64,000 nucleotides of DNA. Origin: JAAYFT01 sp036562765 (GTDB lineage Bacteria; Bacillota; Clostridia; Tissierellales; Tissierellaceae). Shown here one piece after another: positions 15,743 to 24,772 of the stretch. Each line of letters opens with the position of its first letter. Position 1 is the first letter of the stretch. The translations under genes and the position numbers were made by a program. The notes beneath the pieces are model-generated. The model searched no databases, had not been told where the DNA came from, and worked only from the letters and a program-made list of their open reading frames with translations. The stretch covers positions 1 to 64,000 of the forward strand of contig DATCJO010000025.1 of assembly GCA_036562765.1 (NCBI GenBank), in the 5' to 3' direction.

Positions 15743-17315
15743 ATAGTGTAAAATTATTGTAGGACGAAAAAAGACAAAAAATTTAAAAAAGACCACCCCT
15801 GTGATAAAATAAAAGTGAAAAAAACACACAAACCAATAAGGGGGTGTCTCTTTTGAATAATATTATACAACAACATTTAATAAATTTCACTACTAAATTA
15901 ATAAAAAATGTTGAAGAAACTATATCAAAAGAATGGGATTTAACAAAACTTGTTGATGTAGTTAAAAAAATGACTGATGAATTAGGAGCAAACATAATAA
16001 AGGACTTTTTAGAAGAATTAGATAAAACGATTAAAGAAGATGAAAAAAGGAAAAAGGGATGGGTAGTAGAAAGGAAAGACAAGAAAAAGATTGTAACAAT
16101 GCTAGGCGAAATAGAATATGCAAGAACGTATTACAAATCTAAGAAGAATGGGGAATATAGATATTTACTTGATGAAATTATAGGGATAAGCAAACATGAG
16201 AAGGTAGATAAAGAAGTAAAGATAAAGCTTGTAGAGAACGCAATTAATATGTCCTATGAGGAGAGTAGTAAAATAACATGTCCGGAGAAACTAAGTAGAC
16301 AGACGGTATTTAATGCAATAAGACAGGTAGGAGAAGTAGAAGTAAAAAGGGAAGTAAAAGAAAAGAGGAAAGTAAGAGTGCTATACATAGAAGCAGATGA
16401 GGATCATGTGGCATTGCAGGATGGGAAGAAGGAGATGCCAAGGCTTGTATATATACACGAAGGAAGGCAAAGCAAAAATGGGAGAAACGAATTAAAGAAT
16501 GTATATTACAAAGCATACGTTGGTGTAGAAGCTGAAGAAATATGGATAGATGTAGCGAATTATGTGTATGACAATTATGAAATAGAGAGCATAGAAAAGA
16601 TATACATAGCAGGAGATGGAGCAAGATGGATAAAGGAAGGAATGGAATGGATTCCGAAAGTGAAATTTGTATTAGATAGATATCATTTGAACAAATACAT
16701 AATAAGAGGGACAGCAAAGCGAGAAGAATATAGGCAAAAGATATGGGGAGCGATAAATGAAGGGGATAAGAAGGTTTTAAGGGAGATATTTAAGGAGTTA
16801 ATAAATATAGCAGAAACTAAGACAGAAAAGGAGAGAGCAAAAGAAGCAAGGAGATATATATTAAATAACTGGGAAGGGATAGTAATATATAAAGAGGACG
16901 AGGATGTAATAGGATGCAGTGCAGAAGGGCATATAAGCCATGTATTATCAGCGAGATTAAGCAGTAGGCCATTAGGATGGAGTAAAGAGGGATTAAAGAT
17001 AATGGAAAAGCTAAGGGTATTTATCAGGAATGGAGGTAATTTAAGGGAAATAAGTATATACAAGGAAGATATTGAAACATTTAGATTAAATAAAAAGAAG
17101 ATAAAAGAAACAATTAAAAGAATAAATAATTCTTCACGAGAAAGAATAAATAATATAACAATATTAAATATTGGGAAAGTAACGCCAATGTATAAGGTAT
17201 TAAAATCAATTAAATATGAAAATATAATTTAAAGTTTAAAAGTTTACGAAAGTCTTGATTTTAAACATTTTAGGGGGTTGTCTATAAAAATTAACCTACA
17301 ATATCTTGACACTAT
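15743..17315 (+). mobile_element. Intact ISLre2-family insertion sequence
   Basis: The element is bounded by imperfect terminal inverted repeats, 15743-15763 on the left and 17295-17315 on the right (18 of 21 matching by eye). It contains a single full-length transposase gene of the UPF0236/ISLre2 type. I could not identify a clean target-site duplication. A further right end lies at 189-210, so the element or its relatives have been active in this genome. Confidence 0.82.
15844..17232 (+). CDS. ISLre2-family (UPF0236) transposase
   Basis: The 462-aa protein matches the ISLre2 transposase group in length and in several blocks: AGDGARWIKEG (about 258), FVLDRYHLNKY (about 275), GCSAEGHISHVLSARLSSRPLGWS (about 358-381). 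These form the probable catalytic region. It begins at GTG 15844 or, more likely for ribosome binding, TTG 15853, after AAGGGGG. The reading frame is uninterrupted, so the element may be active. Confidence 0.9.
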   Translation: MSLLNNIIQQHLINFTTKLIKNVEETISKEWDLTKLVDVVKKMTDELGANIIKDFLEELDKTIKEDEKRKKGWVVERKDKKKIVTMLGEIEYARTYYKSKKNGEYRYLLDEIIGISKHEKVDKEVKIKLVENAINMSYEESSKITCPEKLSRQTVFNAIRQVGEVEVKREVKEKRKVRVLYIEADEDHVALQDGKKEMPRLVYIHEGRQSKNGRNELKNVYYKAYVGVEAEEIWIDVANYVYDNYEIESIEKIYIAGDGARWIKEGMEWIPKVKFVLDRYHLNKYIIRGTAKREEYRQKIWGAINEGDKKVLREIFKELINIAETKTEKERAKEARRYILNNWEGIVIYKEDEDVIGCSAEGHISHVLSARLSSRPLGWSKEGLKIMEKLRVFIRNGGNLREISIYKEDIETFRLNKKKIKETIKRINNSSRERINNITILNIGKVTPMYKVLKSIKYENII

Positions 17316-17412
17316 CGAATAAGATTTAAACTTGTACTAATATTTTTGAGGTGGTAAAATATTTTATGAGATTCAAGAAATTAAAGTATTAAATCAATGA
17401 GGTAAGATATAT

Positions 17413-18078
17413 ATGAGAAAAACTACCAATTATATAAGTCTGAATCAAAAAGCTTACGAAAAAATTAAAAGCATGATTATGAATTTAGAGTTGAAACCAG
17501 GAGATCGTATACCAGAAGAAAAAATCGCTCACATTATAAATAGCAGTAGAACACCCGTTCGTGAAGCTTTGCGGAAATTAAGTCATGAAGGCTTGGTAAC
17601 AATATATCCTGATCGTTTTTCTGAAGTTACTTATTATGATGAAGATGATGTAAAACAAATTGGTGTACTTCGTTTATCTCAAGATTTGCTTTCATGCCGA
17701 TTAGCCATAATGAATGGCTCTAATGCAGACTTTGAAGCGCTTGAAATTATAGCAAATAAATGTGAAGAAAGTGCTAGAAAAGGTGATGTTTATGGAAGAA
17801 TTGAGTATGATTCAGAATTCCATCTTGAAATAGCAAAAATTGGAGGTAACCGATTTTTAATAGAGGAACAAGAAAAGCTATACCAAAAAATACATCTAAT
17901 TCAAATATCTAAGTATACCAACATAGAAGATAGTATTAAGCAAATTAAACAACATAAAAATATTATAGAAGCATTGTATGATCGTGATTATGATAGAATT
18001 AAAGTTTTGGTCTGTGAACATTTAAAATCATTTTATGGCATTGATCAATATATAATTGACATGTATATTAATAAATGA
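17413..18078 (+). CDS. GntR-family transcriptional regulator (FCD type)
   Basis: A 221-aa DNA-binding regulator. The N-terminal winged helix-turn-helix contains LELKPGDRIPEEKIA and SRTPVREALRKLSHEGLV (about residues 25-65), the classic GntR signature. The C-terminal all-helical part has D, H and H positions of an FCD ligand/metal-binding domain, for example EYDSEFHLEIAKIGG. It lies 100 nt upstream of the 4-hydroxybutyryl-CoA dehydratase gene in the same direction and probably controls it. This link is inferred from position. Base composition is more AT-rich than in the purine operon. Confidence 0.85.
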   Translation: MRKTTNYISLNQKAYEKIKSMIMNLELKPGDRIPEEKIAHIINSSRTPVREALRKLSHEGLVTIYPDRFSEVTYYDEDDVKQIGVLRLSQDLLSCRLAIMNGSNADFEALEIIANKCEESARKGDVYGRIEYDSEFHLEIAKIGGNRFLIEEQEKLYQKIHLIQISKYTNIEDSIKQIKQHKNIIEALYDRDYDRIKVLVCEHLKSFYGIDQYIIDMYINK

Positions 18079-18177
18079 GTTATTTTTAACAATTAAGATA
18101 TATAATGCATGAATGTAAAGGGCAAAAAGAAGATGGGATTGACTGTGATATAGGTATGATATTAAGGGGGAATATTA

Positions 18178-19629
18178 ATGGCCTTAATGACAGGTGAACA
18201 ATATATTGAAAGCTTGAAGAAATTAAAGTTAAAAGTTTATATTTTTGGTGAACTTGTGGAAGATGTTGTTAACAATCCGATTTTACGACCTTCTCTAAAT
18301 TCAGTAAAAATGACTTATGATTTAGCTCAATTACCAGAATATGAGGATTTAATGACAGCTACATCTTCTATTACTGGAAATAAAATAAATCGTTTTAATA
18401 ATATCCATACTACAACAGATGACTTAATAAAAAAAGTAAAAATGCAACGATTACTAGGACAATTTACAGCTTCTTGTTTTCAAAGATGTGTTGGTATGGA
18501 TGCTTTTAATGCTGTATATAGTACAACATATGAAATAGATAAGAAATATAACACAAACTATCATGAAAGATTTAAAGAGTTTATGAAAATAGTTGAAGAA
18601 AATGATTATACTGTTGGTGGAGCAATGACTGACCCAAAAGGGAACAGAGCCCTTTCTCCAAGTCAACAATCAGATCCTGATTTATACTTAAGAGTAGTTG
18701 AAAGAAGAAAAGATGGAGTAGTTGTTAGAGGTGCAAAGTTTCATCAAACAGGCGTGGTAAATTCTCATGAGATTTTAGTAATGCCAACTATTTCTATGAA
18801 GCCTAATGAAAAAGATTATGCAATTTCTTTTGCAGTCCCAACAGATACAGAAGGTATTTATATTGTTATTGGTCGCCAATCATGTGATACAAGAAAATTA
18901 GAATTAAATGCAGATATAGATTTAGGAAACAAGAATTTTGGAGGAATGGAAGCAATAGTTATATTTGATAATGTATTTGTACCTAATGAAAGAATATTTT
19001 TAAATGGAGAAACAGAATTTACTGGGATGTTAGTAGAAAGATTTGCAGGATATCATAGACAAAGCTATGGAGGATGTAAGGCAGGAGTAGGAGATGTATT
19101 AATAGGTGCAGCAGCCCTTATAGCTGAATATAATGGGGTTGATAAATCTTCACATATTAGGGATAAATTAATTGAAATGATTCATTTAAATGAAACAATA
19201 TATTCCTGTGGAATTGCTTGTTCGTCACAAGGGCACAGAACAGAGTCAGGAAATTGCCTAGTGGACCTTTTGCTTGCTAATGTATGTAAACAAAATGTTA
19301 CTAGATTTCCATATGAAATAGCAAGATTAGCAGAAGATATTGCTGGAGGTTTAATGGTTACAGCACCTTCTGAAAAAGATTTAAGACATGAAAAAATTGG
19401 ACCTTATTTGGAAAAATACTTGAAAGGTGTAGATACTGTTTCAGCAGAAAATCGTTTGAGAATTTTAAGGTTGATAGAGAATTTAACATTGGGTACAGGA
19501 GCTGTAGGATATAGAACTGAGTCAATGCATGGTGCTGGTTCTCCTCAAGCACAAAGAATTATGATTTCGAGACAGGCAGATATAGAACATAAAAAAGAAT
19601 TAGCTAAACGAATAGCAAGAATTAAATAG
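18178..19629 (+). CDS. abfD: 4-hydroxybutyryl-CoA dehydratase/vinylacetyl-CoA isomerase
   Basis: This flavin and [4Fe-4S] enzyme dehydrates 4-hydroxybutyryl-CoA to crotonyl-CoA by a radical mechanism in 4-aminobutyrate or succinate fermentation. The 483-aa protein carries the cluster ligands of the Clostridium aminobutyricum enzyme: Cys100 and Cys104 in SCFQRC, and His293 and Cys300 in YHRQSYGGC. It belongs to the 4-hydroxyphenylacetate 3-hydroxylase superfamily, but the conserved ligands favour the dehydratase. No other gene of the pathway (CoA transferase, 4-hydroxybutyrate dehydrogenase) is nearby. It sits between a GntR gene and a terminator in an IS-bordered stretch, which suggests acquisition by transfer. 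Confidence 0.88.
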   Translation: MALMTGEQYIESLKKLKLKVYIFGELVEDVVNNPILRPSLNSVKMTYDLAQLPEYEDLMTATSSITGNKINRFNNIHTTTDDLIKKVKMQRLLGQFTASCFQRCVGMDAFNAVYSTTYEIDKKYNTNYHERFKEFMKIVEENDYTVGGAMTDPKGNRALSPSQQSDPDLYLRVVERRKDGVVVRGAKFHQTGVVNSHEILVMPTISMKPNEKDYAISFAVPTDTEGIYIVIGRQSCDTRKLELNADIDLGNKNFGGMEAIVIFDNVFVPNERIFLNGETEFTGMLVERFAGYHRQSYGGCKAGVGDVLIGAAALIAEYNGVDKSSHIRDKLIEMIHLNETIYSCGIACSSQGHRTESGNCLVDLLLANVCKQNVTRFPYEIARLAEDIAGGLMVTAPSEKDLRHEKIGPYLEKYLKGVDTVSAENRLRILRLIENLTLGTGAVGYRTESMHGAGSPQAQRIMISRQADIEHKKELAKRIARIK

Positions 19630-19750
19630 TAATATTAAAAAATGGCAAGTATATAGTAATCCAATGGTTAAAATCACATGATAATATTTCCTAAATACTT
19701 TTTATATTTCAAAGTACTTTACTAAATTCAGAAATGAAATAAACTAAGCA

Positions 19751-19780
19751 AAAGCGGTCATTTTATGGCCGCTTTTTAAT
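19751..19780 (+). terminator. Rho-independent terminator after abfD
   Basis: AAGCGGTC (19752-19759) pairs with GGCCGCTT (19767-19774, one G-U), followed by TTT. It lies about 120 nt after the abfD stop. Confidence 0.7.
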
Positions 19781-20159
19781 TTTGATTTACAGTTAAGTTT
19801 AACATATTACTTTATTTAGTTTGTTTAATACTTTCCATTTTACATCTAATACTTCTTGACTATTTATTTCGCAGTTGAAATATTATTATCTCCTTTAAAT
19901 TTCAAAGCTAGCAGGGGATTTGCAAATTGTAAATACTTTTATTGTATTATGTTATAATTTTTAACTTTTTAAATTTATGGGTTTGTTGGACTCTGGCAAT
20001 AATACAACAAAAGTAAACGATAGATATAATTTTGTAAGTTATGTAAAATGTATATTAGAAAGAAACATTAAAGAATAATTTGTATCTTTAATTTACATGT
20101 CCATTTACAGAATTTTGTATAATAAGAACTATTTATTCTAGGAAACTGGGGAGTGTAAA
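19781..20159. other. AT-rich intergenic region
   Basis: About 380 nt with no supported gene on either strand. A possible promoter-like TATAAT lies near 19952, and GGGGAG just before 20160 serves the next gene. Nothing else is recognised. Confidence 0.4.
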
Positions 20160-20669
20160 ATGAAAAATCTAATTTTTATAAATGGAACCATGGGCGTAGG
20201 GAAAACAGCAACAAGTAGAGAACTGCAAAAGATTCTGCCAAATTGTGTTTTTTTGGACGGTGATTGGTGCTGGGATATGTCCCCTTTTATTGTGAATGAT
20301 GAAACTAAAAGTATGGTAATTGATAATATTAGTTATCTTTTAAATAATTTTATTTTATGCTCAGTATTTGAAAATATTATTTTTTGTTGGGTAATGCATG
20401 AGCAAAGAATTATTGATGATTTGCTGTCAAGGTTAAAAAAACATGATTATAAATTATATAAGTTCTCTCTAGTATGTTCAGAACAGGCATTAGTTTCGCG
20501 ACTTACAAAAGATATAGAAATGGGAATAAGAACTAAAGATGTTATTAATAGAAGTGTATCAAGATTAAAAAATTATTCTGAGATGGATACTGTTAAAATC
20601 GATGTAAGCAATATTTCTGCAAAAGAGGCAGCAGAAATAATATTTAACTACATTATGTATAAATCATAA
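20160..20669 (+). CDS. Small P-loop nucleotide kinase-like protein
   Basis: A 169-aa protein with a Walker A motif GTMGVGKTA at residues 9-17 and an FLDGDWCWD segment typical of AAA_33/shikimate- or gluconate-kinase-like small kinases. The C-terminal half has the helical lid with arginines (RLTKDIEMGIRTKDVINRS). The substrate cannot be deduced. It stands alone between unrelated genes in an AT-rich accessory stretch. It is intact and of normal length for such kinases. Confidence 0.7.
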   Translation: MKNLIFINGTMGVGKTATSRELQKILPNCVFLDGDWCWDMSPFIVNDETKSMVIDNISYLLNNFILCSVFENIIFCWVMHEQRIIDDLLSRLKKHDYKLYKFSLVCSEQALVSRLTKDIEMGIRTKDVINRSVSRLKNYSEMDTVKIDVSNISAKEAAEIIFNYIMYKS

Positions 20670-20930
20670 TCATAATATTATGGATATTATTAGAACAATA
20701 TAGCATATTTATAACATAATAAATTGTTCATTTTCGCTTCTTCGAGTTTGTCTACAATTACAAATGGCTGTTTTATGTAACTACAGAGTTTATAGAGTTT
20801 TATGGTAATGGAATATAATAAAACAAATATTTCAATTAGGGATTAGTCTTTCTGGATATAAAAATTGATAATGATAACTATTTATTGTAATATTTTATTA
20901 TTCTAATAACTATTAAAGGGGTTAAGGGAA
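20670..20930. other. Intergenic region
   Basis: About 260 nt, AT-rich, with no supported gene or recognisable RNA element. Confidence 0.4.
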
Positions 20931-20959
20931 ATAAAAAGGTTTCTATTTTTGGTATATAT

Positions 20960-21517
20960 TTGATTATTTGCCTTTCTGTTCTCATAGGCTGTAATAAAAT
21001 CTATAAAGGTTCTGACAGCGAGAATGAACAAGAATATATAGTATCAGACAATATAGATGTGTCTGACTCTGAATCTTACAATGAAGTTTCAACTTCTCCA
21101 GTAGATAAAGGGGAATCGCCTATTTTGGTAGTAAGCGATGATAAAACTATTGTACCACTTGTTAAGTGGCTATGGAGTGAGACATGGACAGAAACTGGCT
21201 GGCTTTCAGCTGATGGGCTACCTTTGAACAATATACTACCAGATATTGCAGATAGATTACCTGTAGTAAACTTCAGTGATGATTTTTCCGTTCAATACAG
21301 CGAGAATGCTACCTTCAGTGGGTTATCAATTTACGATGAAAATTTTGAAAGGTTATATCATAATGTGGATTTGTCATATTTGGATAAATTGGGAGAAGGA
21401 ACATATTTTGTAGTTATACAGGTATTGAAACAAGGTAAGTATATAGATGTAGAAAATGAATATGAAGTACACGGATATGAATGTGCGTTTAAGATTCTGG
21501 TTAATAAGCAGTTATAA
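20960..21517 (+). CDS. Putative lipoprotein of unknown function
   Basis: From TTG 20960 the frame gives 185 aa. It extends upstream without a stop to about 20921, and those codons (NKKVSIFGIYLIICLSVLIGC) complete a signal peptide ending in a lipobox LIGC. The Cys would be lipidated and the acidic, Ser-rich stretch after it would be a linker. No ATG, GTG or TTG precedes the basic KK residues, so the real start is either the poor TTG or a lost codon. The globular part (about 70-185) is not recognised. It converges on the broken LytTR gene and overlaps its end. Confidence 0.5.
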   Translation: MIICLSVLIGCNKIYKGSDSENEQEYIVSDNIDVSDSESYNEVSTSPVDKGESPILVVSDDKTIVPLVKWLWSETWTETGWLSADGLPLNNILPDIADRLPVVNFSDDFSVQYSENATFSGLSIYDENFERLYHNVDLSYLDKLGEGTYFVVIQVLKQGKYIDVENEYEVHGYECAFKILVNKQL

Positions 21518-22022
21518 GTTTTGTATTATAAGAGTTTGTGTAAAAGGCATGCCAACAAATCGTGCAGCAATCATCATAGCAAAAGATATAGCAGCTAAGT
21601 AGCGAGAAAATTCGATTACAGTTTTTATCATTTTTTGTATTTTCTCCATTTGATAATTTAGATATTGCTGCTTTATCTCCTTAGATTTACCTTGTGCAAT
21701 GGGAATTATGGAATTGGTTTGTAAAGTTATTTCATGACTATCAATGAAATCTATATATTCATATTCACAATATAAGAACGGTGTGATTTTATAAAACAGC
21801 CATATTTAAGAAGGGTATCACATACAGATGAAAAAGCTTCCCTACATTTTATTACCTTTTCTGTGTTAAGATGATATAAAACATTTCTTCCGATTACTTC
21901 TGAGTATGTTAAATTAGAAATCAGTATTTTTGTATCCCCTCGTCACTTTTTACAATGAACATATCTGCATCTTTTTCTACTTTTATTTGCTCTATAATCT
22001 CATCAAAAGCTATAAAATTTTA
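21512..22022 (-). pseudogene. Degraded LytTR-type response regulator
   Basis: Minus-strand translation gives LytTR DNA-binding-domain blocks spread over different frames. DADMFIVKSDEGIQK is followed by a shift, then LTYSEVIGRNVLYHL and LLKYGCFIKSHRSYIVNMN, then another shift near 21755 and ITLQTNSIIPIAQGKS. At least two frameshifts break the gene. The N-terminal receiver domain is absent. The tail after about 21650 could form a hydrophobic segment. The similarity to AgrA/LytR-type regulators is by motif recognition only. Confidence 0.6.
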
Positions 22023-22030
22023 AACTATGT

Positions 22031-22060
22031 GCCAGACTTGTTTATAAGTCTGGCTTTTTT
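22031..22060 (+). terminator. Strong intrinsic terminator
   Basis: GCCAGACTT (22031-22039) pairs with AAGTCTGGC (22046-22054), followed by TTTTTT. It separates the pseudogene region from cwlD. Confidence 0.8.
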
Positions 22061-22139
22061 ATTATAAAAGCTTCACTATTCCTTGGAATAACTTTGAAGC
22101 TTAGTAAATATATTTCTATAAAGAGAGGGGAGGAATTAG

Positions 22140-22859
22140 ATGAAGCTAGTAATAATAAAAAAAGTATATGTAAGGATAGCTCTTTTATTTTTAATAGCAA
22201 TAATTGTTTTAGCTTATAAAATGCATCTTAACCAAAAAGCTGTACCAGTAACTTATTTACCAATTTCAAACAAAGTAATAGGCATTGACCCTGGCCATGG
22301 AGGAGTTGATCCAGGAGCAGTAAGCAAAAGTGGAGTTAAAGAAGATGATATAAATCTACAGATTGCCTTGAATTTAAAGAGGCTCATTGAGCAAAGTGGT
22401 GGTATTGTTGTAATGACAAGGACTGATGATAAAGGATTGTATTCAAAAGATGCTAAAACTTTAAGGCAGATGAAAACTGAAGATTTACATAAGAGAAAGG
22501 AAATAATAAATAATGCAGATTGTGATATTTTTATATCAATTCACTTAAACAGCTTCATAAGAAAATCATATTATGGAGCACAAACCTTCTATAAAAAAGG
22601 TTCAGAAGAAGGGGAAAAGTTAGCAAAAATTATTCAGGATGAATTAAGAAATATCTTGGATAAAAACAATACTAGGCAGCCTCAAGCTAGGGATGATGTT
22701 TTTCTGTTAAACGAAGTGAATGTTCCTTCTGTTTTAGTAGAATGTGGATTTTTGTCAAACGAGAAAGAGGAAAAACTGCTACAGGACCCGATTTATCAAG
22801 AAAAAATCGCTTGGGCAATTTACATTGGAATAATGAATTATTTCAGCCAAGTTGAATAA
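22140..22859 (+). CDS. cwlD: N-acetylmuramoyl-L-alanine amidase, CwlD-like
   Basis: A 239-aa Amidase_3 zinc hydrolase. An N-terminal membrane anchor (about residues 9-26) is followed by the catalytic domain with GIDPGHGGVDPGA (metal His, about 52), an E-containing segment (GVKEDDIN), SIHLNSF (about 143) and VLVECGFLSN (about 206, catalytic Glu). This size and layout match CwlD, which acts with a deacetylase to make muramic-delta-lactam in the spore cortex. The ATG follows GGGGAGG. It is monocistronic, with a terminator right behind it. Confidence 0.85.
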   Translation: MKLVIIKKVYVRIALLFLIAIIVLAYKMHLNQKAVPVTYLPISNKVIGIDPGHGGVDPGAVSKSGVKEDDINLQIALNLKRLIEQSGGIVVMTRTDDKGLYSKDAKTLRQMKTEDLHKRKEIINNADCDIFISIHLNSFIRKSYYGAQTFYKKGSEEGEKLAKIIQDELRNILDKNNTRQPQARDDVFLLNEVNVPSVLVECGFLSNEKEEKLLQDPIYQEKIAWAIYIGIMNYFSQVE

Positions 22860-22876
22860 GATTGTTGATATTTTTT

Positions 22877-23003
22877 TGTGGATAATAAATAATAATGTGA
22901 ATAATTGTGATAATATATGACAGAATCCTTCAAAATTAAATACAAGAAGGATTTGTTTTGTTTACATAACTTATCCACTGTTAACTGTGGATAATGTGGA
23001 TAA
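22877..23003. promoter_or_regulatory. Cluster of DnaA boxes upstream of gcvT
   Basis: Three perfect TGTGGATAA boxes (complement of TTATCCACA) lie at 22877-22885, 22986-22994 and 22995-23003. A TGTGAATAA variant is at 22896-22904 and TTATCCACT at 22971-22979. The last two perfect boxes are head-to-tail without a gap. AT-rich DNA follows (23008-23110). No dnaA or dnaN gene is nearby, so this is more likely a regulatory or DnaA-titrating cluster than oriC. Confidence 0.7.
22924..22960 (+). terminator. Terminator after cwlD
   Basis: AATCCTTC (22924-22931) pairs with GAAGGATT (22946-22953), followed by TGTTTTGTTT. It lies between the DnaA boxes. Confidence 0.6.
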
Positions 23004-23136
23004 AGTAGATTGTTATATATTAAAAAATTGTAATATATAAATGAAAAAAATTATAACGTGAAAAATAAAAGAGTAAACTTTGTGAAAATTTTTCGCAAAA
23101 TAAAAAATTGTTATACAATTAACTTTTGTACTGCTA

Positions 23137-23165
23137 TTGAATATTTATGACTGCTTAGCTATAAT
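23137..23165 (+). promoter_or_regulatory. Promoter of gcv operon
   Basis: TTGAAT (23137-23142) and TATAAT (23160-23165) have a 17-nt spacer. It lies about 100 nt before gcvT. No glycine riboswitch could be drawn in the leader. Confidence 0.55.
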
Positions 23166-23267
23166 TAAATCAACATAAAAAACAGGTTAATATTGACATT
23201 GTTAGTTTACCTCACCAGTTTTTGGGTAATATATCTAAAAACAGAAAGGAATGGAAGGAGTGGTTTG

Positions 23268-24365
23268 ATGGATGGCAGAAAAACCCCATTGTATGAAGAA
23301 CACGTGAAACTAGGGGGTAAAATAGTCAACTATGCAGGTTGGCTGCTTCCTGTTCAGTACGAAGGGTTAATCCCAGAGCATGAAGCTGTTAGAAGCAAAG
23401 CAGGTCTTTTTGATGTATCTCACATGGGATGTATTTGGGTAAGAGGAAAGGACGCAGAAAAGTTTCTTAACTACTTGTTGACCAATGACATCAGCAAGAT
23501 GACAGACAATCAAGTAATGTATGCTTTAATGTGCTATCCACATGGCGGAGTTGTAGATGACCTATTGACTTACAGAATAAAAGATGGAGAGTATTTCCTA
23601 ATTGTAAACGCTGCCAACATTGAAAAAGACTATAACTGGATTATGGATAAAAAAGAAGGCTTTGATGTTGAAATTGAAAACAAATCTGATGAAACCTCCA
23701 TACTAGCCTTACAAGGGCCAGAGGCAGTTAACATCCTTCAAAAACTAGTAGATATAGACCTATCTGAAATTAAATCCTTCCATTTGAGAAAAGATGTAAA
23801 GGTAGCTGGAGTCAATGCCATAATTTCCCGAACAGGATATACTGGTGAAGATGGCTTCGAAATCTATGTAGATAATGAAGGAGTTATTAAAATCTGGAAT
23901 GAATTATTAAGAGTTGGAAAAGATTTTGGATTGAAACCTGCTGGATTAGGCGCTAGAGATACTTTAAGGTTTGAAGCAGCAATGCCACTTTATGGCCAAG
24001 AAATATCTGAAGATATAAATCCTTTGGAAGCAGGCTTGAAGTTTTTCGTAAAACTAAATAAAGAATCTGATTTTATTGGGAAAGAAGCATTAAAGAAGGC
24101 ACAAGAAGAAGGATTAAAGCGCAAGCTAGTTGGTTTTGAACTTAAAGAAAGGGGAATCCCAAGAGAAGGCTATGAAGTTCAAAAAGATGGCAAGAAAATT
24201 GGCCATGTAACAACAGGCTATATGTCACCTACATTAAAGAAAAGCATTGGTAATGCTTTAATAGACATAAAAGAAGCAGAAATTGGAAACGAAATAGATA
24301 TAATCATTAGAAATAAACCTGTTAAAGCGGTTATTATTGACAGGAAATTTTTAAAAAATAGATAA
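23268..24365 (+). CDS. gcvT: Glycine cleavage T protein (aminomethyltransferase)
   Basis: GcvT moves the methylene group from the aminomethyl-lipoyl H protein to tetrahydrofolate, releasing ammonia. The 365-aa protein shows RKTPLYEEHVKLGGK at the N-terminus, RSKAGLFDVSHMG (about 45), SRTGYTGEDGFEIY (about 190) and ARDTLRFEAAMPLYGQE (about 225), all typical. I chose ATG 23268 because AAGGAG at 23255-23260 is the right distance. An in-frame ATG at 23193 would add 25 residues foreign to the family. First gene of a five-gene operon. Confidence 0.95.
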   Translation: MDGRKTPLYEEHVKLGGKIVNYAGWLLPVQYEGLIPEHEAVRSKAGLFDVSHMGCIWVRGKDAEKFLNYLLTNDISKMTDNQVMYALMCYPHGGVVDDLLTYRIKDGEYFLIVNAANIEKDYNWIMDKKEGFDVEIENKSDETSILALQGPEAVNILQKLVDIDLSEIKSFHLRKDVKVAGVNAIISRTGYTGEDGFEIYVDNEGVIKIWNELLRVGKDFGLKPAGLGARDTLRFEAAMPLYGQEISEDINPLEAGLKFFVKLNKESDFIGKEALKKAQEEGLKRKLVGFELKERGIPREGYEVQKDGKKIGHVTTGYMSPTLKKSIGNALIDIKEAEIGNEIDIIIRNKPVKAVIIDRKFLKNR

Positions 24366-24387
24366 AAATTTATAGGAGGGATTTTAT

Positions 24388-24771
24388 ATGAAGGTATTAA
24401 AAGATTTATATTATACAAAGGATCATGAATGGATTAGAGTTGAAGGAGATTTTGGTTACATTGGAATTACAGATTATGCTCAAAATCATTTAGGCGACAT
24501 AGTATATGTTGAACTTCCAGAAGTAGATGATGAATTTGAAAAAGAAGAAGCTTTTGGTGCTGTTGAATCTGTAAAGGCAGCATCAGACTGCTACATGCCA
24601 ATAAGTGGTAAAGTTGTTGAAGTAAATGAAGAATTAATTGATGATCCAGGCCTATTAAATGTTGATCCTTATGAAAATTGGATGATAAAAATAGAAATTT
24701 CAGACAAGGCAGAATTAGATGATTTGATGACAAGTGAAGAATATGAAAATTATTTGGCTGAGGAGGAATAA
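24388..24771 (+). CDS. gcvH: Glycine cleavage H protein (lipoyl carrier)
   Basis: A 127-aa small lipoyl carrier that shuttles the aminomethyl group between P, T and L proteins. The lipoylated lysine lies in GAVESVKAASD (about residue 64). The DHEWIRVEG and GITDYAQNHLGDIVYVELPE segments are diagnostic. Length is standard. It sits 22 nt after gcvT behind AGGAGG and one base before gcvPA. Confidence 0.97.
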   Translation: MKVLKDLYYTKDHEWIRVEGDFGYIGITDYAQNHLGDIVYVELPEVDDEFEKEEAFGAVESVKAASDCYMPISGKVVEVNEELIDDPGLLNVDPYENWMIKIEISDKAELDDLMTSEEYENYLAEEE

Positions 24772-24772
24772 T

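Noticed and set aside
22960..23267. Glycine riboswitch before gcvT
   Set aside because: No tandem or single glycine aptamer conserved core could be drawn; the leader is AT-rich and dominated by DnaA boxes.
22860..23267. DnaA boxes as the chromosomal origin
   Set aside because: No dnaA, dnaN, rpmH or gyr genes are in the window, so oriC is not supported.
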